Below, one piece after another: positions 50,811 to 60,772 of a DNA stretch of 64,000 bases. Numbering within the stretch: position 1 is the first letter of the stretch; every line of letters begins with the position of its first letter. Below the pieces are notes generated by a model, which saw nothing but the letters and a program-made list of their open reading frames with translations, had not been told where the DNA came from and did no database searches. Origin of the DNA: Richelia intracellularis HH01 (lineage in GTDB: Bacteria; Cyanobacteriota; Cyanobacteriia; Cyanobacteriales; Nostocaceae); assembly GCF_000350105.1 (NCBI RefSeq), contig NZ_CAIY01000085.1:62001-126000 (forward strand), in the 5' to 3' direction. The translations under genes and the position numbers were made by a program.

Positions 50811-51458
50811 TTGTCTTTGAAATATATCGATATTCTCCCCTCTACATCTAATAAAAAACCATCGATTTTAATCGTTTGCTTACATGGCTGGGGTTCAAAT
50901 GCAGATGATGTGGCTTCTCTATTCCGCTTTTTCCAATTGCCGAATTGTCAATTTATCTTTCCGAATGCACCTTTTTCTTATGCTTCTTCTCCAACGGGTA
51001 AACAATGGTATAATTTGCAGCCGGAAAATATGTATGATGGACTAACAGAAAGTCGTCAATTACTCCAGGATTTTTTACTTTCTCTTGCAAGTAGTACCGG
51101 GGTTCCTCTATCACAAACCATTTTGAGTGGTTTTTCCCAAGGTGGCGCAATGACTTTAGATTTAGGATTAAAGTTACCATTAGCTGGTTTAGTATCTATG
51201 AGTGGATACTTACATCCAGGTTTATTGAAACAGGAAGTTTCTAATACTTTACTAAAAGCTTTAATTATGCATGGAAAACAAGATGAAGTTGTACCACTTG
51301 CAGCAGCAATTCAAGCAAAAGTAACGCTACAATCTTTGGGAGTTGCAGTTGAATACCATGAATTTGATATGGGGCATGAAATCAGACCATCAATGCTGAA
51401 GTTATTCCAGAACTTCGTAATTTCTGCGGTTCAAGAAACAATGTCACAGAATATATAA
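50811..51458 (+). CDS. Carboxylesterase/phospholipase, alpha/beta hydrolase
   Basis: A 215-residue esterase of the YpfH/carboxylesterase family. ILIVCLHGWGSN gives the oxyanion region, LSGFSQGGAM the nucleophile elbow, HGKQDEVVP the acid and DMGHEI the histidine. The start is TTG 50811; no ATG in a suitable position exists before the first conserved strand. It is followed by the DUF2555 gene after about 135 bp. Confidence 0.88.
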   Translation: MSLKYIDILPSTSNKKPSILIVCLHGWGSNADDVASLFRFFQLPNCQFIFPNAPFSYASSPTGKQWYNLQPENMYDGLTESRQLLQDFLLSLASSTGVPLSQTILSGFSQGGAMTLDLGLKLPLAGLVSMSGYLHPGLLKQEVSNTLLKALIMHGKQDEVVPLAAAIQAKVTLQSLGVAVEYHEFDMGHEIRPSMLKLFQNFVISAVQETMSQNI

Positions 51459-51592
51459 ACATTCTGGTACAATTGCTGTGGAAGTACAGCAAAAGTAACA
51501 TCCTAAAATGAGTAGAATGTACTGGGTAGATGCGGAAAACGCAATCAACCCCTTGCCGGATTTAAATGCAGCTATTGGGATGGGCAAAAATA

Positions 51593-51805
51593 ATGACTAC
51601 TTTAAGTATTTCCCGAAAAGAAATTGCAACTATGACTGAGCAGGATGTAGAAAAATTAGCTACACGTCTGGAACAGGATAATTATAGTAATGCTTTTGAA
51701 AGTTTGAATGACTGGCATTTGCTCCGTGCAATCGCATTTCAACGTCCAGAGCTGGTTGAATCTTATGTATATTTACTAGATTTAGAAGCATACGATGAAG
51801 CCTAA
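51593..51805 (+). CDS. DUF2555 family protein
   Basis: A small soluble protein of 70 residues (MTTLSISRKEIATMTEQDV to the end LDLEAYDEA) that belongs to a cyanobacterial family of unknown function. I chose ATG 51593, matching homolog starts, over an in-frame ATG at 51566. It lies 58 bp upstream of coaBC and probably shares its transcript. Confidence 0.8.
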   Translation: MTTLSISRKEIATMTEQDVEKLATRLEQDNYSNAFESLNDWHLLRAIAFQRPELVESYVYLLDLEAYDEA

Positions 51806-51863
51806 GGGTTTTGGGTTGATTTTTACTGATTAAAATTCTAATCTACTGAATTCTGAATTAATA

Positions 51864-53114
51864 ATGCAGCCATATTCTGGCACAATATCGGAAAGCGTTA
51901 ACATTCGACCCCATAGGGTGATAGTAGCTGTTGGTGGAGGGATTGCTGCCTACAAAATTTGTGAGGTTGTATCTACCCTATTTAAGATGGGGGTGGAATT
52001 GCGGGTAATTATGACTAATGCTGCGCAGAAGTTTATTATGCCCCTGACTTTTGCCACCCTATCTCGTCATCCTGTTTATACAGATAAAAATTTCTGGCAA
52101 CCAAATAATTCTCCTCCTCTACATATTAAATTGGGAGAATGGGCTGATTTATGTTTAATTGCACCCCTTACAGCTAACACTTTGGGTAAATTAACTCATG
52201 GAATAGCTGACAATTTATTGACAAATACAGTGTTAGCATCCACCTGTCCTGTACTATTAGTACCAGCGATGAATACAAATATGTGGGGACAACAAATAGT
52301 AAAGAATAATTGGCAAAATTTACTATCCTATGAGCGTTTTCACAGCACAGAAATTGCATCTGGGTTACTAGCATGTGATCACGTAGGAGCAGGGAGAATG
52401 GCAGAACCAGTAGACATTATCAGTCATATTCAATCTTTATTACATACCAAAGGGAAACAGGATTTAATAGGTAAAACTATTCTGATCAGTGCTGGGAAAA
52501 CTCGTGAATTTATGGATCCAGTAAGATTTATTGGTAATCCCTCCACGGGAAAAATGGGTATAGCTATTGCAAGAGCGGCAATACACCGGGGAGCTAAGGT
52601 CATACTAGTCCATGGTGAAGTTATCTGGGAACAACCTTTAGGAATACAAACTGTTCTTGTAGTTAGTGCAGAACAAATGCATCAAGAAATGTTGCGGCAT
52701 TTACCCAATGCAGATGTAATTATTATGTCTGCAGCTGTAGCTGATGTTAAACCAAGGGATCATAGCACAGAAAAATTACCTAAACAATTACTACCTACGA
52801 GTTTACCGCTAGTAAGAGTTCCAGATATACTTGCAGACTTGGCATACCATAAAAAACCCAATCAAAAATTAATTGGTTTTGCTGCCCAGACAGGGGATAT
52901 TATCACTCCAGCACTAGAGAAATTACGTAGAAAAAACCTAGATTTGATTGTTGCTAATCCTATAGACAGAACTGAAAGTGGTTTTGGAAATGATAATAAC
53001 CAAGGTATTTTAATCGATAAAAAAGGCAATCAGCAGAAAGTACCCCTCTGCAGTAAATTGCAGATGGCCCATTATTTATTTGATTTTGTTGGTGAAAATA
53101 TTTACCTAGGTTAA
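51864..53114 (+). CDS. coaBC: Phosphopantothenoylcysteine synthetase/decarboxylase
   Basis: Bifunctional enzyme of coenzyme A synthesis, 416 residues. The N-terminal FMN-dependent decarboxylase (CoaC) has VGGGIAAYK, VPAMNTNMW and the ACDHVGAGRMAEP substrate clamp. The C-terminal CTP-dependent ligase (CoaB) begins with ILISAGKTREFMDPVRFI and GNPSTGKMG and includes the SAAVADV and IGFAAQTG motifs. Both halves are complete. Confidence 0.97.
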   Translation: MQPYSGTISESVNIRPHRVIVAVGGGIAAYKICEVVSTLFKMGVELRVIMTNAAQKFIMPLTFATLSRHPVYTDKNFWQPNNSPPLHIKLGEWADLCLIAPLTANTLGKLTHGIADNLLTNTVLASTCPVLLVPAMNTNMWGQQIVKNNWQNLLSYERFHSTEIASGLLACDHVGAGRMAEPVDIISHIQSLLHTKGKQDLIGKTILISAGKTREFMDPVRFIGNPSTGKMGIAIARAAIHRGAKVILVHGEVIWEQPLGIQTVLVVSAEQMHQEMLRHLPNADVIIMSAAVADVKPRDHSTEKLPKQLLPTSLPLVRVPDILADLAYHKKPNQKLIGFAAQTGDIITPALEKLRRKNLDLIVANPIDRTESGFGNDNNQGILIDKKGNQQKVPLCSKLQMAHYLFDFVGENIYLG

Positions 53115-53128
53115 CCCATACTAAAGTT

Positions 53129-53914
53129 TCAGAATATTGCCAAAGCACACAGGAATAAGGCTTCTGTCCACTCAACAACTGCACCATATGTATCTCCTGT
53201 ATGTCCACCTATTTTGTAATTAAACCAAGCTGATGTACTAATTGCTATGATTATCCCTATTAATAAGATACCCATAAAAAAGTATAAATTTACCCTATAT
53301 CGAATAGTTGCTAAAGTAATGAAAACTATCAGTGAGAATAATCCTGGCAATAAATTTATATAAGGCCCTAGGGCTTTTTTATGGAAATATCCTTTACCTG
53401 TAGGTTTTAGATATGGATAACAAACAATTGCCATCTGTTGTCCCCACCGTCCCCATCCACAAGCAGCCATCAATACTAGCCATCTATAATTTTGTATATC
53501 TACTAATGCCACAGTTTTAAGCAATATTACAGCCAATCCCGCCATAGTTCCAAAAGCACCTATTCTACTATCAGCCATAACTTGTAATCGTTGCTTGGCA
53601 TCAGGAGCGGCTAAACCATCTGCTGTATCCATTGCTCCATCTAAATGCAAACCCCCAGTAATTATAATCCAAACAATTACGACTAAAGCACTACGGGTTA
53701 ATATTGGCATTCCTATACTAGCAATCAGAAAATCAAAAATTCCTAATATTCCACCAATTAGTAAACCTATTAATGTTACTAGGCGAGAAACCCCAGTAAA
53801 ATCTAGTCCACTAATATAAGGTAAGGGAATAGAAGTATAAAAAACAATACTAGAAATCAAATTTAAATATATTTTCTGAAACCAACGATAGTTTTTAGTC
53901 ATATTTATGAGCAT
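53129..53914 (-). CDS. cobS: Adenosylcobinamide-GDP ribazoletransferase (cobalamin synthase)
   Basis: Membrane enzyme that joins adenosylcobinamide-GDP and alpha-ribazole in the last stage of cobalamin synthesis. The 261-residue protein has several hydrophobic helices and the metal-binding family motif [18 protein letters not shown] near residues 87-104. [10 protein letters not shown] is also conserved. The gene is convergent with coaBC, 14 bp between stops. The start is ATG 53914 or ATG 53902 (MTKNYRW). Confidence 0.94.
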   Translation of the reverse strand: MLINMTKNYRWFQKIYLNLISSIVFYTSIPLPYISGLDFTGVSRLVTLIGLLIGGILGIFDFLIASIGMPILTRSALVVIVWIIITGGLHLDGAMDTADGLAAPDAKQRLQVMADSRIGAFGTMAGLAVILLKTVALVDIQNYRWLVLMAACGWGRWGQQMAIVCYPYLKPTGKGYFHKKALGPYINLLPGLFSLIVFITLATIRYRVNLYFFMGILLIGIIIAISTSAWFNYKIGGHTGDTYGAVVEWTEALFLCALAIF

Positions 53915-54359
53915 GGGTTATAAATTAAATTTTTAACCAAATAAGGCCATACATTGTGATTAATATTTATTTTAATAGTTTGACTCTATAAAATATGGCA
54001 CTATTGATAGTGATAAGTTTTGATATAAAAGTCGCAAATAAGTTAGTAGTACTTTTAAATAGCATGATTTCAAGTAAAAAATAGCCACCATTAGCTTTAA
54101 CTTTTGTGAATAACTGCTAAATGTGATATTTGCTTTGCTAAATAAATGTTCAGACTACATCTGCACTCGTAGCAAATTTAAATATTGCAGCTATTATAGG
54201 GCTTTATGCTAATAGCAAACAAGTAAATTTATTTGTCTCTCTTTTAAACCTACTAATCCACGAATGAAAGCAGGTTCTACTTTGATTTACAACCCATACA
54301 CACACTGATAAAACCAATAAACATTTTGTATAAATTAAGAATTTAATCTATACAAAATA

Positions 54360-54410
54360 AAAAAATACTGATATAGCTACTTATTTATCGACACTATATC
54401 AGTATTTTTT
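54360..54410. terminator. Orphan bidirectional terminator-like hairpin
   Basis: Perfect 17-bp arms (54360-54376 and 54394-54410) with A-rich and T-rich outer ends give a terminator form in both directions. No intact gene reads into it from either side within 440 bp. Confidence 0.6.
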
Positions 54411-54746
54411 TCTAAAATGACAAATTATAAATATATCTGAAATTTCTACTGAATTTTGACAATGTATTTTATTCTTCCTACTAAAAGCATCTGAAATAAT
54501 TGTGGTCCATATGGCTTTAACCTAAAATTGAATTATGTTTATATAGAAATGAGTTTCAGTTTTCCCCAGTAAGGTAAAATCTAGGATTTACAAAAACCTA
54601 AAATTATTTCTCGCATCAACTAACCATCAAGGATTTTCTTAAATATAGATTATCATACTGGGTAATCTGAATCCATTATTTTAGACTACTAAGAATCCGT
54701 ATTATTTATCTATGGTTATTAAATTTCTCACGTCAAATTTGATTTC

Positions 54747-54791
54747 ATACTATTTGGTATAGAGTGTATTTTACACTATACCAAATAGTAT
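54747..54791. repeat. 15-bp inverted repeat with extended inner pairing
   Basis: Outer arms 54747-54761 and 54777-54791 match perfectly; inner arms 54764-54768 and 54772-54776 extend the stem after a two-base bulge. Confidence 0.85.
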
Positions 54792-55640
54792 CTATAATTA
54801 TTCATATAATATTGGAAATACCTATATTCTTATATGTAATTATAACCTGATTGCATTTAATATTAATAATAGTTTGTCTAAATATACCTATTATAACTGC
54901 AAATAAAAGTAATTTTTATTGTTAATTATAATAAATATGCCAATCATCATATTTTAAGCTAGATTAGCTTAATACTGAATAGTATCTTTTATACAGAAAT
55001 TACAAATTGGTATCTCTGAGTTTAAAGTTTTATCCAATCGATCAAGTCAAATCCAAATTTTTCTTGGACTTCTTATTTATTTTTCCAAGTTTTGTTTCGG
55101 TACATTTTCTATTCTATTTATCCTTGCTATTTATCCGTGCCTTTTTTATTATTTCCCCTAATTATATTTATTTATGATGATGTTTGATCCCCTGAAATAT
55201 TCATTATATTGAGTTTATTTATTTTCTCTTGAAGTTTAAGCTACTACTCTCTTGTTTGACTAGTATATCGTTTTTTTGTATCTAATAATTATCCCTAAAA
55301 ACTCATATTTTATTAACTATTTTAATATTTTATCGTTTATTTATAGAAGCAATTTTCAGATAAAATTGTAATCGACTCTTGAGTGCATTACTACTATTAG
55401 CACTTTACTGTGTAATTGATTATGAAGTTTTATCTTCCAGCCTAAACCCGAAAAGTATTTTCAAAAGTTTAAATTAATATTGATGATATAGAAGATTATT
55501 TTCCGATAAGAATTTTTTATGCTTATAAACTATTAAAAATAGTTACAAAGGAAGAAAAAAATTTTAATTCCTTGGATTGAGTTAAAAAAATATTAAGTTG
55601 AATCCTAAATAATACCATTATTAAAATAATACCTTTGTTA

Positions 55641-55670
55641 TTATCGATAGGGTGATCACCCTATCGATAA
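55641..55670. repeat. Perfect 30-bp palindrome
   Basis: Fifteen-base arms meet at TGATCA without a spacer. It is GC-richer than its surroundings and lies 100 bp upstream of the hypothetical gene at 55770, a position suited to an operator for a dimeric regulator. Confidence 0.95.
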
Positions 55671-55769
55671 CGAATAATTACAGAATCGGGTGTTAATATA
55701 AGTTGTAAAATAAGTAGTAGTCTACTGGATGTATTGCACCTCATCTTTGAGAGCAAAGGGATTTAAATT

Positions 55770-56228
55770 ATGACTAATCATCTACCTAATACTAAAATAC
55801 CGGCCCCTTGCATTGTTGATACTGGCATGGTTATTAATAAACATGATATCCAGCAATTACTAAGTGATTTAAGCCAAGTACGCTACATCTATACCCTAAA
55901 TGACCAAGTACAAAGTGAGGGAAAAGGAGATATTATTGAAGTCTTTGCACATCCTAATCGTTCTACCCTGGTTGTAAATCACACTTTGTATTTGAATATT
56001 TGTAGTTTTGATTACTTAGAACTTCATCAGTCTCCAGAGTCACAAACATGTTTTGATTTGGTGCAAGAAAGTACGCGTTTAAGCTTGATTCCTCTCTCTA
56101 ATCCCATAAAGGAATGTAGAAATAGTGGATTGAATTCTCATGCCATAGATATAATGATGGAGCGGTTTTTTTCAGCAAGATTGGATGCAGAAATAGATGA
56201 TGACACAGATGTTTCTGAGCAATTTTAA
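55770..56228 (+). CDS. Conserved cyanobacterial protein of unknown function
   Basis: A soluble 152-residue protein without signal peptide or membrane segment. Central well-ordered part: YIYTLNDQVQSEGKGDIIEVF, RSTLVVNHTLYLNICSFDYLEL. The end is acidic (AEIDDDTDVSEQF). I do not recognise a named domain. ATG start with a plausible AAAGGGA ribosome-binding site. A perfect palindrome lies 100 bp upstream. Confidence 0.7.
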   Translation: MTNHLPNTKIPAPCIVDTGMVINKHDIQQLLSDLSQVRYIYTLNDQVQSEGKGDIIEVFAHPNRSTLVVNHTLYLNICSFDYLELHQSPESQTCFDLVQESTRLSLIPLSNPIKECRNSGLNSHAIDIMMERFFSARLDAEIDDDTDVSEQF

Positions 56229-56842
56229 GGTATGTAAATCACTATGGATAGGGAAAACAATAAAGTTTGTAATGATCAATAGTATGATAATTGACGAAAA
56301 TATTCTCCCCATGTTGGTTGCCTTAAGTGCTTAATAGAGGATATAACATCATCATTTATAAGGGAATATCCATAAATTCAATATTAATAGTGTTCTAAAA
56401 CTTCAACTACTCATATAATCACTAGATTTATGGGCTTTAATGAATTTATGGATTTTACTTATTTTTTAATTAAGAAGAATAATAATAATATTTCATCCTC
56501 AAATTGTCAAGCTTATGTGGTGATTGTAAGGGAATTAAATGGTTGAGTTAATCTGTGACCATTCAGATAGTTATTATTTTGCTGGGAATAGGATGATCAA
56601 GTTTATTGCAAATCTGGGTATGCATTAATGATTTTTTTAGTAGTTATGATATTAGGAAAATCATTGTAATTAATCCAGTTACAAATTCAGTATTCACATC
56701 ATAAACTGTGTATTTCATTTCTTTAAGTGCAGTTTTATAACTGTAGTAAATTATATTAGGTATTTCCATAAACATACTGCGGGCTATGCACCCGCAGTAT
56801 GTTTGTGATTATTTAGATTTGGCAATCCTTAAAATCAATAAT
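56229..56842. other. Spacer between hypothetical gene and ndhD1
   Basis: About 610 bp between convergent genes. It contains the ndhD1 terminator (56767-56807) and nothing else that I can support. Confidence 0.5.
56767..56807 (-). terminator. Strong hairpin terminator of ndhD1
   Basis: GC-rich inverted repeat, 17-base arms (56767-56783 and 56791-56807, one G-T pair) with a seven-base loop, 36 bp beyond the ndhD1 stop on the minus strand. Confidence 0.8.
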
Positions 56843-58414
56843 CTAACTTTCAAGACTTGGTGCACTCATGGAAACGGCAGTTGTCTTTTGCTGCGCTAAG
56901 CTAGGTACAGCAGCACGTAATCTAGCTGTTAGTTGTACAGTTTTAGAATCATAGACTTGAGTCAAAATTTTTGGATATAAACCAATTCCAATAATTGGTA
57001 TTAGCAGGCAGGCAATAATAAATACTTCGCGTGGTTCAGCATCGATAAGTTTCTGATTAGCCACTAGTTCTTTATTCTCATCCCCATAAAAAATCTCTCG
57101 TAACATTGACAACAGATAAATGGGAGTCAAAATTACCCCAACGGCCATCAAAAATATAACAATTACCCTAAAAGTTGAATTATAGGCATCACTAGTAGCA
57201 AAACCTACAAATATCATTAATTCTGCTACAAAACCACTCATACCTGGTAAAGCTAAAGAAGCCATAGAACAAGTAGTAAACATAGCAAAAATCTTCCTCA
57301 TCCGTTTACCTACACCACCCATTTCATCTAACATTAGAGTATGTGTACGGTCATATGTTGCACCCACTAAAAAGAATAAACTAGCTCCAATTAAACCGTG
57401 AGAAATCATCTGCAATACTGCTCCACTCATACCTAAATCGGTAAAGGACGCAATACCAATGGTGACGAAACCCATATGAGAGATAGAGGAGTAAGCTATT
57501 TTACGTTTGAGGTTACGCTGAGCAAAAGATGTTAGGGCAGCATAAATAATATTCACTACTCCCAAAACAATTAATACAGGGGCAAAATAAGCATGTGCTT
57601 CGGGTAGTATCTCCGCATTCATACGAATTAAAGCATAACCACCCATTTTCAAAAGAATACCTGCCAGCAACATATGTACAGGTGCGGTAGCCTCCCCATG
57701 AGCGTCTGGTAGCCAAGTATGGAGAGGTATAATCGGCAATTTGACAGCATAGGCAATAAAGAAAGCCACATATAGCAATATTTGTAAGTTAAGGGCATAA
57801 TCCTTAAGGCTAAGTGATCGCATATCAAATGTGACCGTATCACCATAAAATGCCATTGTTAGAGCAGCTACCAGTATAAATAAAGAACCACCAGCCGTAT
57901 ACAAAATAAACTTAGTGGCAGCATAATGTCGCTTTTTACCACCCCAAATAGCTAAAAGTAAATACACCGGGATCAATTCTAGTTCCCACACTAGGAAAAA
58001 TAGCAACATATCCTGGACGGCAAATACAGCAATCTGTCCACCATACATTGCCAATATCAAAAAATAAAATAGCTTCGGCTTAAGTGTGACAGGCCAAGCT
58101 GCAAGAACTGCCAGAGTGGTAATGAATCCAGTCAAAATTACTAAAGGCATAGACAGACCATCTACCCCTACAGACCAATTCAAATCCAATTGCGGAATCC
58201 ATGGATAACTCTCCACTAGTTGCAAATCGGAGCTAGAAAAGTCATACTCAGTATAAAAGGCAACAACAATAATTGCAAAATCAACCAATCCCACTATTAA
58301 GGAGTACCAACGTACAGCCTTACCATCTTTATCCGGAATTATGGGAATTAGTAATGATGCAGCTACTGGTAATAAAATGATTGTTGTTAGCCAGGGAAAA
58401 TTAGCTGTATTCAT
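56843..58414 (-). CDS. ndhD1: NDH-1 subunit D1 (subunit 4)
   Basis: Antiporter-like proton-pumping membrane subunit of NDH-1, 523 residues with about 14 hydrophobic helices. Landmarks: [17 protein letters not shown] with the conserved acidic residue, [17 protein letters not shown], and [12 protein letters not shown]. It follows ndhF1 on the same strand after about 270 bp, the arrangement of the respiratory/cyclic NDH-1L form (NdhD1/F1) and not the CO2-uptake form, since no chp gene adjoins. Confidence 0.95.
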   Translation of the reverse strand: MNTANFPWLTTIILLPVAASLLIPIIPDKDGKAVRWYSLIVGLVDFAIIVVAFYTEYDFSSSDLQLVESYPWIPQLDLNWSVGVDGLSMPLVILTGFITTLAVLAAWPVTLKPKLFYFLILAMYGGQIAVFAVQDMLLFFLVWELELIPVYLLLAIWGGKKRHYAATKFILYTAGGSLFILVAALTMAFYGDTVTFDMRSLSLKDYALNLQILLYVAFFIAYAVKLPIIPLHTWLPDAHGEATAPVHMLLAGILLKMGGYALIRMNAEILPEAHAYFAPVLIVLGVVNIIYAALTSFAQRNLKRKIAYSSISHMGFVTIGIASFTDLGMSGAVLQMISHGLIGASLFFLVGATYDRTHTLMLDEMGGVGKRMRKIFAMFTTCSMASLALPGMSGFVAELMIFVGFATSDAYNSTFRVIVIFLMAVGVILTPIYLLSMLREIFYGDENKELVANQKLIDAEPREVFIIACLLIPIIGIGLYPKILTQVYDSKTVQLTARLRAAVPSLAQQKTTAVSMSAPSLES

Positions 58415-58684
58415 GAGAGTTATTGGGAATCTATAAACAATAATTTTCGGCTATCAGCTACTAGCTTATTAACTAACAGTTTTTGAGGGATTTGAACGTT
58501 ATTGTTATGTTCTTTTAACAAAAATAAAAAGATGAAGCGAGCAAACTTCATCCTGCATTTTTAAATACTCAGAAAAATTGAATTGAAAAAATTATTACCA
58601 GACACTAGGGTGAGGAGTAGGAAAGTGATTTAAGAAACAATTAATGACTATTATCCTCCTTGATTTTTTCCTTACCCCATTGTA

Positions 58685-60772
58685 CTAAGTCACGCCAAAT
58701 AGAATCACTAAACTTAAGATAGCTCCAAAAACAATCAGAGCATAGAACTGAGCACGACCATTTTCTAAATATTTTAGTCCTTCACCACTAACTAAAGTGA
58801 AAAAGCCCGTTAAGTTAACTGCACCATCTACCACTCGGAAGTCGACTTCCAGAACTTGTCTGGCAAGACGGCGCAAACCCATGACAAATATACTATGGTA
58901 AATATCGTCAAAGTACCACTTATTGAGGGATAAGTTGTAAAGGGGCTTAATTTTACTAGCAATAATAGCTGGTTTAATTTGGCCTAATAGATACATCAAA
59001 GCGGCCAAGGTAATTCCTGCAACAGAAATAGCTACAGAACCTCCAGCCATAATATAAAATCCATTCAGGTCTACTTCAGCTGCCTTTTCCACAACTTCTG
59101 CCGACGTCTCATTAGGAGCAAAAATAAACTGCTCAAAGTAGTTTCCAAAGGGAGTACCGACTAAACCAATCAAAATTGAAGGAATTGCAAGAATTGCCAA
59201 GGGAATTGTCATTGTCCATGGAGATTCATGGGGATAATCCCTATGTTCATGAGAATTATGGTGTTCACCAGAAATTTTACCCTGTTCTATTACTCCTGGA
59301 TTATAATCTGGTGTTAGTCTTTCAGATTCTGATGATAAAACAAAAGTGTTTGCTGCTTGTTTAATACTCTGCTGAATTTCTTTATCGTTACCTCGGAACT
59401 TGCCCTCAAATGTGGAGAAATAGATTCTGAACATATAAAAAGCAGTAATACCCGCAGTTAACCAGCCAATAAACCAAAGCAAGTGATTAGCCTGAAAAGC
59501 TGCACCCAAAACCTCATCTTTTGACCAGAAGCCAGCAAAGGGGGGAATCCCGGAAATTGCTAAACAACCAATTAGAAAGGTAATAGATGTTATGGGCATA
59601 TATTTTCGCAGGCCACCCATTAACCGCATATCCTGAGCTAATAAAGGGTCATGACCAACAACCTCTTCCACGCCGTGAATTACTGAACCGGAACCGAGGA
59701 AAAGCATCGCCTTAAAGTAGGCATGAGTCATTAAGTGAAATAAACCAGCAGTATAAGCACCTGTTCCCATTGCCATTACCATATAACCCAGTTGGGAAAT
59801 AGTAGAGTAGGCTAAACCCTTTTTGATATCATTTTGGGTTATAGCAATAGTTGCCCCTAAAAATGCGGTTAATGCGCCTGTCCAAGCAATGATATTCATC
59901 GTTGCTGGTAAGCATAAAAATACCGGATACATCCGGGCAATTAAAAACACCCCTGCTGCTACCATAGTTGCTGCATGGATCAAAGCTGAAATAGGTGTTG
60001 GACCTTCCATGGCATCTGGTAACCACACATGTAGGGGAAACTGTGCTGACTTGGCAACTGGACCAAGAAATACCAAAACTGCAAATATTACTGCCAGAGA
60101 ATAGCTCAGTGAGCCAGTGTCAACCAGTTGAGCTAGGCGGTCACCCATAACATCAAATTCAAAACTACCTGTCGCCCAGAACAAGCCCAGAATACCTAGT
60201 AGCAAACCAAAATCACCTACTCGGTTGGTGACAAACGCCTTCTGGCAAGCATCCGCTGCTGATTTGCGGTCATACCAAAACCCAACTAGCAAGTAAGAGC
60301 ACATACCCACTAATTCCCAGAAAACATAAATCTGGACAAGGTTGGAACTCAACACTAAACCCAGCATGGAAGAACCAAACAAACTCAGATATGAGTAAAA
60401 CCTTACATATCCAGGGTCATGAGCCATGTAGCCATCAGTGTAAACCATGACTAGGAAAGCTACAGTTGTCACAATTACCAGCATCATGGCCGTCAAGTGG
60501 TCAATTGTGTAGCCCATACTTAGGTGAAAATTTCCAGCTGCCGCCCACTCAAAAACACGGGTATAGGTTGGAAATCCTTGAATTTGGCTCCAAAATAAGG
60601 CCCCTGAAAGAACCATTGCCCCACCCATGAGGGAGATAATCAATACTGCATTTAACTGCCGCAAGCTGTTTGTCACTTGATTAAAAGAAATTAACCCAAG
60701 ACCGACTATCATTGCTCCCATAAGGGGCAATACTGGAATCAGCCAGGCATACTCATAGATTACTTCCATCAC
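58685..60772 (-). CDS. ndhF1: NDH-1 subunit F1 (subunit 5)
   Basis: Distal membrane-arm proton-pumping subunit of NDH-1, 695 residues. Landmarks: IYVFWELVGMCSYLLVGFW, FPLHVWLPDAMEGPTPISALIHAATMV split around residues 240-265, and AYSTISQLGYMVMAMG. A histidine-rich hydrophilic loop (HHNSHEHRDYPHES) near residues 505-520 and the long C-terminal lateral-helix region are present. Two adjacent ATG codons form the start; homologs fit the second (MEVIYEYAWL). Confidence 0.96.
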   Translation of the reverse strand: MMEVIYEYAWLIPVLPLMGAMIVGLGLISFNQVTNSLRQLNAVLIISLMGGAMVLSGALFWSQIQGFPTYTRVFEWAAAGNFHLSMGYTIDHLTAMMLVIVTTVAFLVMVYTDGYMAHDPGYVRFYSYLSLFGSSMLGLVLSSNLVQIYVFWELVGMCSYLLVGFWYDRKSAADACQKAFVTNRVGDFGLLLGILGLFWATGSFEFDVMGDRLAQLVDTGSLSYSLAVIFAVLVFLGPVAKSAQFPLHVWLPDAMEGPTPISALIHAATMVAAGVFLIARMYPVFLCLPATMNIIAWTGALTAFLGATIAITQNDIKKGLAYSTISQLGYMVMAMGTGAYTAGLFHLMTHAYFKAMLFLGSGSVIHGVEEVVGHDPLLAQDMRLMGGLRKYMPITSITFLIGCLAISGIPPFAGFWSKDEVLGAAFQANHLLWFIGWLTAGITAFYMFRIYFSTFEGKFRGNDKEIQQSIKQAANTFVLSSESERLTPDYNPGVIEQGKISGEHHNSHEHRDYPHESPWTMTIPLAILAIPSILIGLVGTPFGNYFEQFIFAPNETSAEVVEKAAEVDLNGFYIMAGGSVAISVAGITLAALMYLLGQIKPAIIASKIKPLYNLSLNKWYFDDIYHSIFVMGLRRLARQVLEVDFRVVDGAVNLTGFFTLVSGEGLKYLENGRAQFYALIVFGAILSLVILFGVT

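Larger units (their letters stand above)
53915..55769. other. 1.9-kb non-coding stretch with three inverted repeats
   Basis: No supportable gene. It holds a bidirectional terminator-like hairpin (54360-54410), a 15-bp hairpin (54747-54791) and a perfect 30-bp palindrome (55641-55670). Confidence 0.5.

Noticed and set aside
56843-60772. NdhD/NdhF as the CO2-uptake (NdhD3/F3) set
   Set aside because: No chpY/cupA gene follows, the order is ndhF then ndhD with the rbcR and NnrU genes nearby, and the protein features fit the D1/F1 forms better.
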